DNA of 8,717 nucleotides from an uncultured Mycoplasmatota bacterium (GTDB taxonomy: Bacteria > Bacillota_I > Bacilli_A > RF39 > UBA660), in contig URIY01000053.1 in NCBI GenBank assembly GCA_900547995.1, forward strand, positions 1-8,717, written 5' to 3'. Below the pieces are notes generated by a model. It had not been told where the DNA came from and ran no database searches. It worked only from the letters and a program-made list of their open reading frames with translations. Both the position numbers and the translations under genes were made by a program. Below, in pieces: positions 1 to 6,322 of the stretch; position 1 is the first letter of the stretch, and each line of letters begins with the position of its first letter.

Positions 1-227
1 TATTAATTAATGAGAAAGAAAATTATAGTGGTGCTTATGATGCTGGTAAAATAGATGGTATTAATAAAGGTATTAGTCAAGGCATTACTAAGGGAACTAG
101 TCAAATAGTTATAAACATGCTTGATGATAATGTTGATATTGATGTAATTTCTAAATATTCAAAACTACCAAAAAGAAAAATTTTAGAAATTAAAAAAGAA
201 TATACAAAAAACAAAGTAAAATCTTAA
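1..227 (+). CDS. 3' end of an Rpn-family (PD-(D/E)XK nuclease / putative transposase) protein, partial
   Basis: Only the last 74 or so codons are present. The reading frame starts at base 3 and ends with TAA at 225-227. The visible tail has a glycine-spaced helix (GKIDGINKGISQGITKG, Gly every four residues). It then continues with a segment rich in Asp and Ile (NMLDDNVDIDVISKYSKL) and a Lys-rich end. This arrangement is typical of the C-terminus of Rpn-type recombination-promoting nucleases, annotated as PD-(D/E)XK nuclease family transposases, where a Gly-rich coiled stretch precedes a small helix-turn-helix-like motif (xxISKxTxLSxxEI). The nuclease core lies outside the window, so family membership rests on the tail alone and no catalytic residue can be checked. 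It runs towards natB and ends inside a bidirectional terminator. Confidence 0.6.
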   Translation, partial: LINEKENYSGAYDAGKIDGINKGISQGITKGTSQIVINMLDDNVDIDVISKYSKLPKRKILEIKKEYTKNKVKS

Positions 228-240
228 TACTTTGTTTTTT
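206..240. terminator. Bidirectional intrinsic terminator between the Rpn-like gene and natB
   Basis: A perfect 13-bp inverted repeat pairs 206-218 (aaaaaacaaagta) with 228-240 (tactttgtttttt) around a 9-nt loop. Both arms end in six A or T, so either strand gives a hairpin followed by a U-tract. It overlaps the stop codon of the + strand gene (225-227) and lies just past the natB stop (250 on the - strand), so it can serve both convergent genes. The stem has few G-C pairs. Confidence 0.75.
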
Positions 241-249
241 ATTTATAAT

Positions 250-1566
250 CTAATTTTTCATAGCTTTAAATATTTTCTTCCATAAACCCTTAGAGGAATA
301 ATTTAGTATTCCTTCCTTATAAATTTTAAGACCATACTTTATAAAAATAAAGTTAGTAATAATAACAATTATAAGCGATATAATGATGTCTATAACCCCT
401 ATTTGACCAAGAACTAACAATGAAGGTGACAAAATAGCTGATATTAGTGGAACATATGAAAGTATTCGAATAAATAAAGAGCCATTAAATACACCTGCCA
501 TTGTTGCTAGAAAATATCCAATCATTGATATTATCATAATAGGTGTCTGGATTTGTTGAAAATCTTCGGTATTTGTTGTCATTGATGCAAGTACTCCTGC
601 AAGAATTGAATACGCAACAAACGTACAAATCATAAGTAATAAAGTAAGTGGAATAATATATATAAGTTTTTCTCCAAAACCTGTATCAAGAATTTTTCCT
701 ATAACATTTGATATTTCAGATCCAAGTCCACCAACAATACTAGACCCACCTACCATTTTTCTAATAAATAAACCTATAGCCATATAAGAAAATAACATTA
801 ATCCTTGTATTAAAATAAAGAAATTACCAGCAAATATTTTAGCAAAAAAATGCGTCTTTGGAGAAACATTAGATATAATTATTTCCATTCCTCTAGTTGT
901 TTTTTCATCGTTTACTTCAGCACCAATCATTTGAACTAAGAAAATTGTTAGAATAAAGAATGGTAAGATAAAAGCCGGGAAAACTGTAGTCATAATCATT
1001 TCCATACTTTCATCTTCACTCTTTTTTGTTTCATCAAGAATAATTCTATCTATAACAGGTGCCTCATAAATTTTGCTTATTTCTTCAGCTGATATATTAG
1101 ATTTACTAATAGCAACGCCAACTTTAGTATTAGTAATCGCATTTACGTACATTTGATAATCAATCGTTTCAATATATCCTTCAGATATAATTTTACTTTT
1201 CATTACCTTATCATCATCATTATCAAATATAATAGCAATAGCCTTCTTATCTTCTTCTAATTTTTTCCTTGCTATATCTTCCGTATCTATTTTTTCAATT
1301 AAGAAACTATCATCTTTTGATTTATTTATATTAATATCCATTTCTTTTAACTGTGATGCAAAAAGATCAAAAGATAAATTAGTATTATCAACAACATATA
1401 CCTTTTGTTTTTCATTAAAATCTCCACCAAAGAAATTAATAACACTATCTATATTAATAATACCTATAATGGCTATTGCTAAAATAATATTAACAATGAA
1501 AAACCATTTTGTTTTAATCTTTCGCTTTAAACTAACACCTATTAGATAATTTAATTTACTACTCAT
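250..1566 (-). CDS. natB: ABC transporter permease, NatB-like (ABC2_membrane_3 family)
   Basis: Membrane subunit of an ABC exporter; the partner ATPase is the upstream gene natA. In the 438-aa product one N-terminal membrane helix (about residues 21-40) is followed by an extracellular domain of about 150 residues. Five or six further helices follow (about 196-216, 247-268, 302-326, 342-361, 367-387, 390-411). Family marks are the cytosolic EKTTRGMEIIISNVSP segment (about 221-236), EDFQQIQTP (about 334-342) and the closing KIYKEGILNY. B. subtilis NatAB extrudes Na+, but many relatives have other or unknown substrates, so the substrate here is open. I chose the ATG at 1566. It overlaps the end of natA by 8 nt and has AGGTG six bases upstream. 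A longer reading frame begins with GTG at 1575, but that GTG is part of the Shine-Dalgarno itself. The overlap implies translational coupling to natA. Confidence 0.85.
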   Translation of the reverse strand: MSSKLNYLIGVSLKRKIKTKWFFIVNIILAIAIIGIINIDSVINFFGGDFNEKQKVYVVDNTNLSFDLFASQLKEMDININKSKDDSFLIEKIDTEDIARKKLEEDKKAIAIIFDNDDDKVMKSKIISEGYIETIDYQMYVNAITNTKVGVAISKSNISAEEISKIYEAPVIDRIILDETKKSEDESMEMIMTTVFPAFILPFFILTIFLVQMIGAEVNDEKTTRGMEIIISNVSPKTHFFAKIFAGNFFILIQGLMLFSYMAIGLFIRKMVGGSSIVGGLGSEISNVIGKILDTGFGEKLIYIIPLTLLLMICTFVAYSILAGVLASMTTNTEDFQQIQTPIMIISMIGYFLATMAGVFNGSLFIRILSYVPLISAILSPSLLVLGQIGVIDIIISLIIVIITNFIFIKYGLKIYKEGILNYSSKGLWKKIFKAMKN

Positions 1567-2455
1567 AACTTTCACCTACCTTAGATATGAATATTTCATT
1601 TAATGAAGGCTCTTCTACAACAAATTTAGTAATATTTTTACACTTACTTATTTTATCAAACACATCTTTTACTATATCACTACTCTCTATTTTTATTTCA
1701 TAAGAGTCTCCTTTAGTTATAACAGATACAACACCACTAATTTTTTCGATTTCTTTTATATCTATATCACCTTTAACAAGAATATTTTTCTTACGATATT
1801 GTTTTTTTATATCGGACAAATATCCAGATATTACTGTTTTACCTTTGACCATAATTGCAAGTTTTTTACAGAAAAGTTCGACATGTTCCATCCTATGTGA
1901 TGAAAAAATAATCATGCTACCATTTTTACTCATATCAAGGATAACTTCTTTAAATAATTCAACATTTATTGGATCTAATCCTGAAAAGGGCTCATCTAAT
2001 ATTAATAATTTAGGATCATTAATAATGGCCGTAATAAATTGTATTTTTTGTTGATTACCTTTAGATAACTCTTTTATTTTTTTATCTTTATATTCTTTAA
2101 TATCAAATTTTTCTAAAAGTATATCAAGTTTCTCAAGTATTTGTTCATTAGTCATTCCTTTTAATCTGCCATAAAATAAACATTGTTCTTTAACAGTAAG
2201 TTTTGTAAGTAAACTTCTCTCCTCTGTTAAAAAGCCTATATTATTAGTAACATCATAACCTATTTTCTTACCATCTAAGGTAATTGAACCTTTTGATACA
2301 TCAATTAATCCAATAATCATTCTAAATGTTGTTGTTTTACCTGCTCCATTTACGCCAAGAAGTCCAAATATCTCACCTGGTTTTACTTCAAATGATAAAT
2401 TATCAACAGCAAGAAAATCATCATAATATTTAGACACATTTTCTAGTTTTAACAT
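1559..2455 (-). CDS. natA: ABC transporter ATP-binding protein, NatA-like
   Basis: Cytoplasmic ATPase that powers the NatB-like permease encoded directly downstream, whose start codon overlaps this gene's end. The 298-aa protein has a complete nucleotide-binding domain: Walker A GVNGAGKTT (34-42), ABC signature LSKGNQQKIQF (130-140), Walker B LLILDEP (150-156), D-loop SGLD (158-161) and switch histidine in SSH (185-187). The Q-loop position reads GFLTEERSLL (about 74-83) with Glu where most ABC ATPases have Gln. This resembles the PEERGL variant common in NatA-type proteins and is not a defect. Residues from about 220 to the end form the accessory C-terminal domain (DUF4162-like) seen in this subfamily. 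The ATG at 2455 has AGGAGG (2469-2464) eight bases upstream and a strong promoter behind it. Family assignment is secure; the exported substrate is not known. Confidence 0.9.
   Translation of the reverse strand: MLKLENVSKYYDDFLAVDNLSFEVKPGEIFGLLGVNGAGKTTTFRMIIGLIDVSKGSITLDGKKIGYDVTNNIGFLTEERSLLTKLTVKEQCLFYGRLKGMTNEQILEKLDILLEKFDIKEYKDKKIKELSKGNQQKIQFITAIINDPKLLILDEPFSGLDPINVELFKEVILDMSKNGSMIIFSSHRMEHVELFCKKLAIMVKGKTVISGYLSDIKKQYRKKNILVKGDIDIKEIEKISGVVSVITKGDSYEIKIESSDIVKDVFDKISKCKNITKFVVEEPSLNEIFISKVGESYE
1573..1577 (-). promoter_or_regulatory. Ribosome binding site that decides the natB start
   Basis: On the - strand AGGTG is followed by aaagtt and then ATG (1566-1564). The spacing of six suits the ATG. 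The alternative GTG start (1575-1573) is formed by the last three bases of this same site, so it cannot use it. Confidence 0.7.
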
Positions 2456-2480
2456 TCATAATTCCTCCTCTTATAGTTAA

Positions 2481-2509
2481 ATTATACTCTATATTTTATC
2501 TTACTTCAA
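2481..2509 (-). promoter_or_regulatory. Sigma-A-type promoter of natA-natB
   Basis: On the - strand TTGAAG (2509-2504) is separated by 17 bp from a perfect TATAAT (2486-2481). The predicted start of transcription gives a short leader before the AGGAGG and ATG of natA. No operator-like palindrome is obvious around it. Confidence 0.7.
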
Positions 2510-2555
2510 GGAATATTAAAAATCCTTTTTTATGAATACATTTTATTTTATTTCT

Positions 2556-2561
2556 TATAAT
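2556..2561 (+). promoter_or_regulatory. Possible -10 element for the SpoVB-like gene
   Basis: TATAAT lies 25 bp before the ATG at 2587, in the 131-bp region shared with natA. The -35 position (2533-2538, tgaata) matches the consensus poorly, so the promoter may be weak or may need an activator. The ribosome binding site is AGGTGA (2578-2583) with only three bases to the ATG, which is on the short side. Confidence 0.35.
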
Positions 2562-2586
2562 TTATTAGATAGAAATTAGGTGAACC

Positions 2587-3879
2587 ATGAAAAAAAATAA
2601 ATTTATTAAATCAACAATTATTTTAATTATTGGTGGCTTTATAACAAAAATATTAGGTATGCTTATTAAAATCGTTATGACAAGATTAATTGGTACAGAA
2701 GGTATTGGTATATATATGCTTATATCACCAACCTTTATGTTACTAATTTCCCTTGCACAACTAGGATTTCCGATTGCTATATCAAAAATTGTTGCTGAAG
2801 ATAGAGTAAATAATAAAAATATTGTTTTTTCTATTATTCCAATATCATTATTAATAAATATTTTAATAATTATCTTTATGTTACTTACAAGTGGTTATAT
2901 TGCAAATAATCTTCTTCATGAGCCAAGAAGTTATTATGCTCTAATTTGTACTGGTTTAGTTCTTCCATTTATTAGTATTTCATCTATTTTAAGAGGGTAT
3001 TTTTTTGGTAAACAAAAAATGATACCACATGTCGTATCAAATGTTACAGAAGATATTATAAGACTTATTATAATTATGATTGGTATTCCTATTTTTCTAA
3101 CTAAGGGTATAGAATATGCCGTTGCTTTTATTGTACTGTCAAATATTATTAGTGAAATAACATCAATTATTGTATTATTTTTCTTTTTACCTAAAAATTT
3201 TAAATTAGAAAGAAAAGATTTTATACCAAATGCTACTAATATGAAAAATATTTTTCGTATAAGTATTCCAACAACTGGTAGTAGATTAATTGGAAATATA
3301 GGTCATTTTTTAGAGCCAATTATAGTCACAACCATATTACTTCAAATAGGATATACTAACACATTTATTGTTAAAGAATATGGAATAATCAATGGATATG
3401 CAATGCCACTACTTTTATTACCATCCTTTTTTACAGCGGCCATATCACAGGCTCTTTTACCAATAGTAAGTAATAATTATACTAAAGGTAATCTAAAATA
3501 TACTAAAAATAAAATTAAACAAGCATGTTTAATCTCCTTACTAATTGGTATTCCTGCAACTATTATTTTTGAATTATTTCCACAAGTTTTACTTAACTAT
3601 ATATATAACACAAATGAAGGTATTAATTATATTCGTTTTTTAGCACCTATCTGCCTATTGCATTATATACAAGCACCCATTTCTAGTAGCCTTCAAGCCA
3701 TGGGAAAAGCAACTGATAGTATGAAAGGTACATTCATTGGTATGCTTCTAAAAACCATTTTTCTTATCATTTTGTGTTATTTAAAAATAGGATTATGGGG
3801 ACTTATTATTGCTGTTTCTTTTAATATCTTTTTTGTAACCATATATGACTTAAAAAAGGTACAAAAGCACCTTAATTAA
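2587..3879 (+). CDS. Polysaccharide/lipid-linked oligosaccharide flippase, SpoVB/YtgP-like (MOP superfamily)
   Basis: Integral membrane protein of the MOP/MATE-like flippase superfamily, in which SpoVB, YtgP and MurJ move lipid-linked wall or polysaccharide precursors across the membrane. The N-terminus matches the SpoVB group: GGFITKILGMLIKIVMTRLI (16-35) followed by GTEGIGIYML and AQLGFPIAISKIVAED (57-72). Other marks are the LRGYFFGKQKM segment (135-145), a second-half repeat starting at IPTTGSRLIGNIGHFLEPI (227-245), and SSSLQAMGKATDS (366-378). About 12 membrane helices can be counted. At 430 aa it is clearly shorter than B. subtilis SpoVB (about 518 aa, 14 helices), and the missing part appears to be the last helix pair. 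Relatives occur in non-sporulating bacteria, so this gene alone does not show sporulation. Its 3' end overlaps the stop codon of the convergent prepilin gene by four bases. Which lipid substrate it moves is not shown. Confidence 0.8.
   Translation: MKKNKFIKSTIILIIGGFITKILGMLIKIVMTRLIGTEGIGIYMLISPTFMLLISLAQLGFPIAISKIVAEDRVNNKNIVFSIIPISLLINILIIIFMLLTSGYIANNLLHEPRSYYALICTGLVLPFISISSILRGYFFGKQKMIPHVVSNVTEDIIRLIIIMIGIPIFLTKGIEYAVAFIVLSNIISEITSIIVLFFFLPKNFKLERKDFIPNATNMKNIFRISIPTTGSRLIGNIGHFLEPIIVTTILLQIGYTNTFIVKEYGIINGYAMPLLLLPSFFTAAISQALLPIVSNNYTKGNLKYTKNKIKQACLISLLIGIPATIIFELFPQVLLNYIYNTNEGINYIRFLAPICLLHYIQAPISSSLQAMGKATDSMKGTFIGMLLKTIFLIILCYLKIGLWGLIIAVSFNIFFVTIYDLKKVQKHLN
3852..3873 (-). terminator. 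Intrinsic terminator of the prepilin gene, inside the flippase coding sequence
   Basis: On the - strand, two bases after the prepilin stop, AAGGTGC and GTACCTT pair around a TTTT loop (seven pairs, one of them G-U) and run into four more T. The G-U pair forms only in the - strand transcript. On the + strand the same place is an A/C mismatch, so the hairpin favours termination of the prepilin mRNA. The sequence also encodes the last codons of the flippase. Confidence 0.5.
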
Positions 3880-4277
3880 TATGCATTACTACACTCATTT
3901 TGATAAGTATCTTCATTAGAATCAACATAATCATAAACATACTGACTATGTGCCTCATCATAACTAATAGATACACACCCGCTCATAATTTTATTATTAC
4001 GTGGATCTTTAATATCTTTGTTCTTTAAATAGCCATCATTAACTAAAGTTGTAACATTAACATAAACACTTGTACCATCATCTGTTATCTTATCAGAGTT
4101 TTTTGTTGACCATCCTTCAGCAGAACTTTGTATTGTTTCTAATTGTCTATTATATAATTTTTCTTTTTGTTCTTTAATTGTATCATTTACCATTGGAACA
4201 ACAATTAAACCAAGTATTCCAAGTATAATAATTACGGCTAATAACTCAACCAATGTAAATCCTTTTTTTCTATTCAT
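3876..4277 (-). CDS. Type IV prepilin-like / pseudopilin protein (N-terminal methylation motif)
   Basis: Small secreted or pilus-forming protein of the type IV pilin/pseudopilin superfamily, 133 aa. The N-terminus MNRKKG|FTLVELLAVI is a textbook class III signal: a basic leader, prepilin peptidase cleavage after Gly6, and Phe7 to be N-methylated. Glu11 (mature Glu5) comes next and then a hydrophobic helix to about residue 30. The soluble part has two cysteines, Cys101 (SGC) and Cys129 near the C-terminus, which could form the C-terminal disulfide loop seen in many pilins, and a DPRNNK segment (91-96). There are no pilus ATPase, platform protein or peptidase genes in the window, so it must rely on machinery encoded elsewhere (a com-type or tad/type IV system). 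The ATG at 4277 has AGAGGT six bases upstream and a perfect consensus promoter. It could act in DNA uptake, adhesion or secretion; the sequence does not decide. Confidence 0.85.
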   Translation of the reverse strand: MNRKKGFTLVELLAVIIILGILGLIVVPMVNDTIKEQKEKLYNRQLETIQSSAEGWSTKNSDKITDDGTSVYVNVTTLVNDGYLKNKDIKDPRNNKIMSGCVSISYDEAHSQYVYDYVDSNEDTYQNECSNAY

Positions 4278-4300
4278 ATCATTACCTCTATTCTAAGTTA

Positions 4301-4329
4301 ATTATAATTTAGAATTATATAATTGTCAA
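4301..4329 (-). promoter_or_regulatory. Perfect-consensus sigma-A promoter of the prepilin gene
   Basis: On the - strand TTGACA (4329-4324) and TATAAT (4306-4301) are exact consensus hexamers with the optimal 17-bp spacer. The -35 begins one base after the stop codon of the upstream DUF421 gene. The leader is about 17 nt and contains AGAGGT. The prepilin is therefore very likely transcribed on its own and strongly. Confidence 0.8.
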
Positions 4330-4330
4330 C

Positions 4331-4960
4331 TTATATCAAGTCACATCTTCTAATAATAAAAGTTTTATTTTTCGTATAAAAAGCATAAAAAATATCCGAA
4401 AGATTTAAATTTTTTTCTTGTAACAATTTCATAATCCAATTTTTATTTTTATTTATTTCACGAAGTACTTCATAATTAATAACACCATCAACTATAATAG
4501 GCATCGGTAAATCATTACATTTTTGAAAAACAGATAATTTACCATCATTTTCAAGTATAGCATAATCTACCTCTTCAATACTTTTAATTCCTTGTTCCCT
4601 TAATTGTGTAATTAAATCATCTAAACTATATCTAATTTTAGTCATTTCTTTAAATTTTATTTTACCTTCTTTTATAATTATAGTAGGATTACCATCTATT
4701 AATTTACGAAACCAGTCAGATTTTAAACCTATATAGTTAAAAATAATCTGGATGAAAACAAGGACTAAAATAGGAACAATAGAAATAAGAACTGAACTAT
4801 CACTTTGTTCTATAGATATAGCAGCTAATTCAGCAATTAAAATAGATACGATTAAATCTACTATTCCAAGTTGTCCCACCTCTTTTTTCCCCATGATACG
4901 ATAAACAATAATAATAAAAATATATAAAATCGTTGTTTTTATAATAATATCTAAATACAT
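4331..4960 (-). CDS. DUF421 / YetF-family membrane protein
   Basis: Inner-membrane protein of the YetF/DUF421 family, 209 aa, close to the usual 200-230. Three N-terminal helices (about 5-20, 31-50, 56-76) carry the family motif GKKEVGQLGIVDLI (24-37). The cytoplasmic C-terminal domain shows GNPTIIIKEGKI (90-101), SLDDLITQLREQG (112-124) and EVDYAILENDGKLSVF (130-145), all family hallmarks. The biochemical role is not established. DUF421 proteins occur in several copies in Bacillus, and the related 2Duf protein has been linked to spore wet-heat resistance. That is family background and not evidence of sporulation here. The tail from about residue 165 (Lys/Asn rich, then KNKTFIIRRCDLI) is less conserved. 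The ATG at 4960 has GAGGTG eight bases upstream. The gene diverges from the TIGR04086 gene across 77 bp. Confidence 0.85.
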   Translation of the reverse strand: MYLDIIIKTTILYIFIIIVYRIMGKKEVGQLGIVDLIVSILIAELAAISIEQSDSSVLISIVPILVLVFIQIIFNYIGLKSDWFRKLIDGNPTIIIKEGKIKFKEMTKIRYSLDDLITQLREQGIKSIEEVDYAILENDGKLSVFQKCNDLPMPIIVDGVINYEVLREINKNKNWIMKLLQEKNLNLSDIFYAFYTKNKTFIIRRCDLI

Positions 4961-4981
4961 AAGTTAATCACCTCATTATAT

Positions 4982-5010
4982 TATGTATTTTGTAATATAA
5001 TTTTATACAA
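4982..5010. promoter_or_regulatory. Divergent promoter region between the DUF421 and TIGR04086 genes
   Basis: The 77-bp gap must serve both genes. On the + strand a TATAAT (4996-5001) lies at a suitable distance before the AGGAGG (5026-5031) of the TIGR04086 gene but has no good -35. On the - strand TTGTAT (5010-5005) and TACATA (4987-4982) with 17-bp spacing could drive the DUF421 gene. The two candidate promoters overlap, so they might compete. Neither is strong on paper. Confidence 0.3.
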
Positions 5011-5037
5011 TTCATAAAATTTATTAGGAGGAATATC

Positions 5038-5412
5038 ATGAATTATTTAAAAAAATTAGGTAAATCTTTAATATATGTCTTTAGTATTATGTTAGTTGGA
5101 ATTTTTATTATTACATTATTAAATTATATTGGCTTTTTAAATGGCAAAATATTTTCCTTCTTTCAAATACTAATATTAATTATTTCTTTATTTGTAGGAG
5201 GATTTATTACCGGTAAAAATAGTAAAAAAAGAGGCTGGCTTGAAGGAATAAAATTATCATCTATTATAATTGTTTTGTTTTTTATCATTGGATATCTAGC
5301 ATTTGAATCATTACCGCAGTTAAAAACAATAATCTATTATATAATTATTATTACCTCTTCTATTATTGGTAGCATGATTGGTATTACCAAAAATAATACA
5401 AATAAAAATTGA
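5038..5412 (+). CDS. TIGR04086-family (YrzE-like, DUF3792) membrane protein
   Basis: Small integral membrane protein of 124 aa, the usual size of the TIGR04086 family, which is found in Bacillota and has no assigned function. Four helices are visible (about 10-31, 40-59, 69-88, 97-116). The family-like loop between helices two and three reads GGFITGKNSKKRGWLEG (54-70), glycine-rich and then strongly basic. The fourth helix ends in the typical SIIGSMIGITK. The ATG at 5038 has a perfect AGGAGG six bases upstream. The TGA stop overlaps the -35 hexamer of the next gene's promoter, and I see no terminator between them, so read-through into the kinase-like gene is likely as well. The family assignment rests on helix layout and the loop motif. 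Confidence 0.75.
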   Translation: MNYLKKLGKSLIYVFSIMLVGIFIITLLNYIGFLNGKIFSFFQILILIISLFVGGFITGKNSKKRGWLEGIKLSSIIIVLFFIIGYLAFESLPQLKTIIYYIIIITSSIIGSMIGITKNNTNKN

Positions 5413-5436
5413 CAAACAAATATTTTAATATATAAT
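5409..5436 (+). promoter_or_regulatory. Promoter of the kinase-fold gene, -35 overlapping the upstream stop codon
   Basis: TTGACA (5409-5414, perfect) and TATAAT (5431-5436, perfect) are spaced by 16 bp. The TGA at 5410-5412 that ends the TIGR04086 gene lies inside the -35. The predicted leader is about 16 nt with GGGGTG as ribosome binding site. Confidence 0.7.
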
Positions 5437-5458
5437 ATCCTTTGCATGGGGTGATAGT

Positions 5459-6148
5459 GTGAATATAGTACACAAGGAAGATTTAAAAAATTTATGTTTT
5501 CAAAAAAAATTTATGGGAAGCGAATCAAATCTTTATACATGCACATATAATAATCAAGCCTATGTTTATAAGGAATTATATGCAATGAATAATTACTTAT
5601 TAGATTTATATAATAGCTTAAATGATATAAATGATCCATCGTTATTAATACCTAAATTATTCGTTTTTAAAGACAAAATAATAGGTCATTTAACAGAAGA
5701 ACTAGTTGATTATTCATTGCTATTTAATTTACAAAAAGAAAGTTATGAAGAAAAAATTAGAGTATTAAAACTTATAAAAGATAAAATTATTAATATGCAT
5801 AAACTAGGTATTATTCATCTTGACTTACATACTGCTAATGTAATGTATAAAGGGGAAGACATTAAGATTATTGACTTTGAACATAGTTCATATAAAAATA
5901 TATCACCTATTTATTTTAGTAAACATTCTAGAGATTACTTAAGAAAAAATACTTTATCACCTAGTGTTGATATATATAATTTTAACATTGATACCGTATC
6001 TATATTATATAATGTTAGTTGGTCTGATATGTTTGATTTTAGTTTTACCTTTGAAGATAAACTTACAGCAAAGCAAAAAGAAGTTTGGGTAAAAACTAAA
6101 GAAAAAAAAGAATTAACTTCTAATGACTATCTAATTGATTGCTACTAG
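5459..6148 (+). CDS. Small protein-kinase-fold (RIO/Bud32/aminoglycoside phosphotransferase-like) protein
   Basis: A compact 229-aa phosphotransferase-fold protein. Visible kinase elements in order are a glycine/serine loop GSESNLYTCTY (20-30), the presumed ATP-binding lysine in VYKEL (Lys38), the catalytic loop HLDLHTANVM (120-129; His120, Asp122, Asn127) and the metal-binding IDFE (Asp139, with Glu in place of Gly of DFG). All residues needed for catalysis are therefore present. After the DFE motif only about 90 residues remain, with a recognisable SVDIYNFNIDTVSILYNVSW segment (169-188) but little of the normal C-lobe. This resembles RIO, Bud32 and LPS-kinase-like proteins more than Hanks-type kinases. 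Its substrate is unknown; a cell-surface lipid or carbohydrate, a small molecule or a protein are all possible. It has no membrane segment. The GTG start has GGGGTG five bases upstream, and no in-frame ATG competes nearby. It has its own promoter and a downstream hairpin. Confidence 0.7.
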   Translation: MNIVHKEDLKNLCFQKKFMGSESNLYTCTYNNQAYVYKELYAMNNYLLDLYNSLNDINDPSLLIPKLFVFKDKIIGHLTEELVDYSLLFNLQKESYEEKIRVLKLIKDKIINMHKLGIIHLDLHTANVMYKGEDIKIIDFEHSSYKNISPIYFSKHSRDYLRKNTLSPSVDIYNFNIDTVSILYNVSWSDMFDFSFTFEDKLTAKQKEVWVKTKEKKELTSNDYLIDCY

Positions 6149-6294
6149 AAATAAATTCTTTATATAACTTATTATAAAATTGTTTTTCTCTATCATTTAA
6201 GAATGAATATTTTATAGTAGATATATCATTCTTTTTTTATATATTCTAAAGTAAAATTAATGTAACAATTATCGATTTTAATAGTAACAAACAT
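6120..6294 (-). pseudogene. Possible small frameshifted gene downstream of deoD
   Basis: On the - strand an ATG at 6294 opens 22 codons (MFVTIKIDNCYINFTLEYIKKE) and meets TGA at 6228-6226. Immediately before that stop is a run of seven A. With one base fewer in this run the frame continues as NDISTIKYSFLNDREKQF and on to a TAG at 6122-6120, giving a 57-aa protein with an alternating polar and hydrophobic composition that looks coding. The second half would overlap the end of the kinase-fold gene by 29 nt in antisense. The ribosome binding site (AAGGG one base before the ATG) is poorly spaced. It could be a broken or mis-sequenced small gene, or chance in AT-rich DNA. I do not recognise a family. 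The + strand terminator hairpin occupies the same bases. Confidence 0.25.
6199..6238 (+). terminator. Intrinsic terminator downstream of the kinase-fold gene
   Basis: An 8-bp inverted repeat, aagaatga (6199-6206) with tcattctt (6226-6233), encloses a 19-nt loop that can itself pair partly. It is followed by five more T (6234-6238). It sits 51 nt past the stop codon. On the - strand no T-run follows the stem, so it serves only the + strand. The same bases form part of a possible small - strand gene. Confidence 0.5.
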
Positions 6295-6322
6295 ACCCTT
6301 CTATTTTAGAAAACTCTTTTAA

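Noticed and set aside
1567..1575. GTG start for natB three codons upstream of the ATG
   Set aside because: The GTG is made of the Shine-Dalgarno bases themselves; the ATG at 1566 has ideal spacing to it.
1845..2054. A 69-codon + strand open frame
   Set aside because: It lies antisense inside natA, over its ABC signature and Walker B region. It has no ribosome binding site or family resemblance; it is a shadow of natA codon usage.
5410..5412. TGA as a tryptophan codon (Mycoplasma-like code)
   Set aside because: Trp in tgt is read from TGG, and the genes ending in TGA have normal family lengths at that stop.
6226..6245. Programmed frameshift at the seven-A run in the small - strand frame
   Set aside because: A canonical -1 slip there leads to a third frame that stops quickly. 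The long continuation needs a +1 shift, so a simple indel or chance is more likely than recoding.
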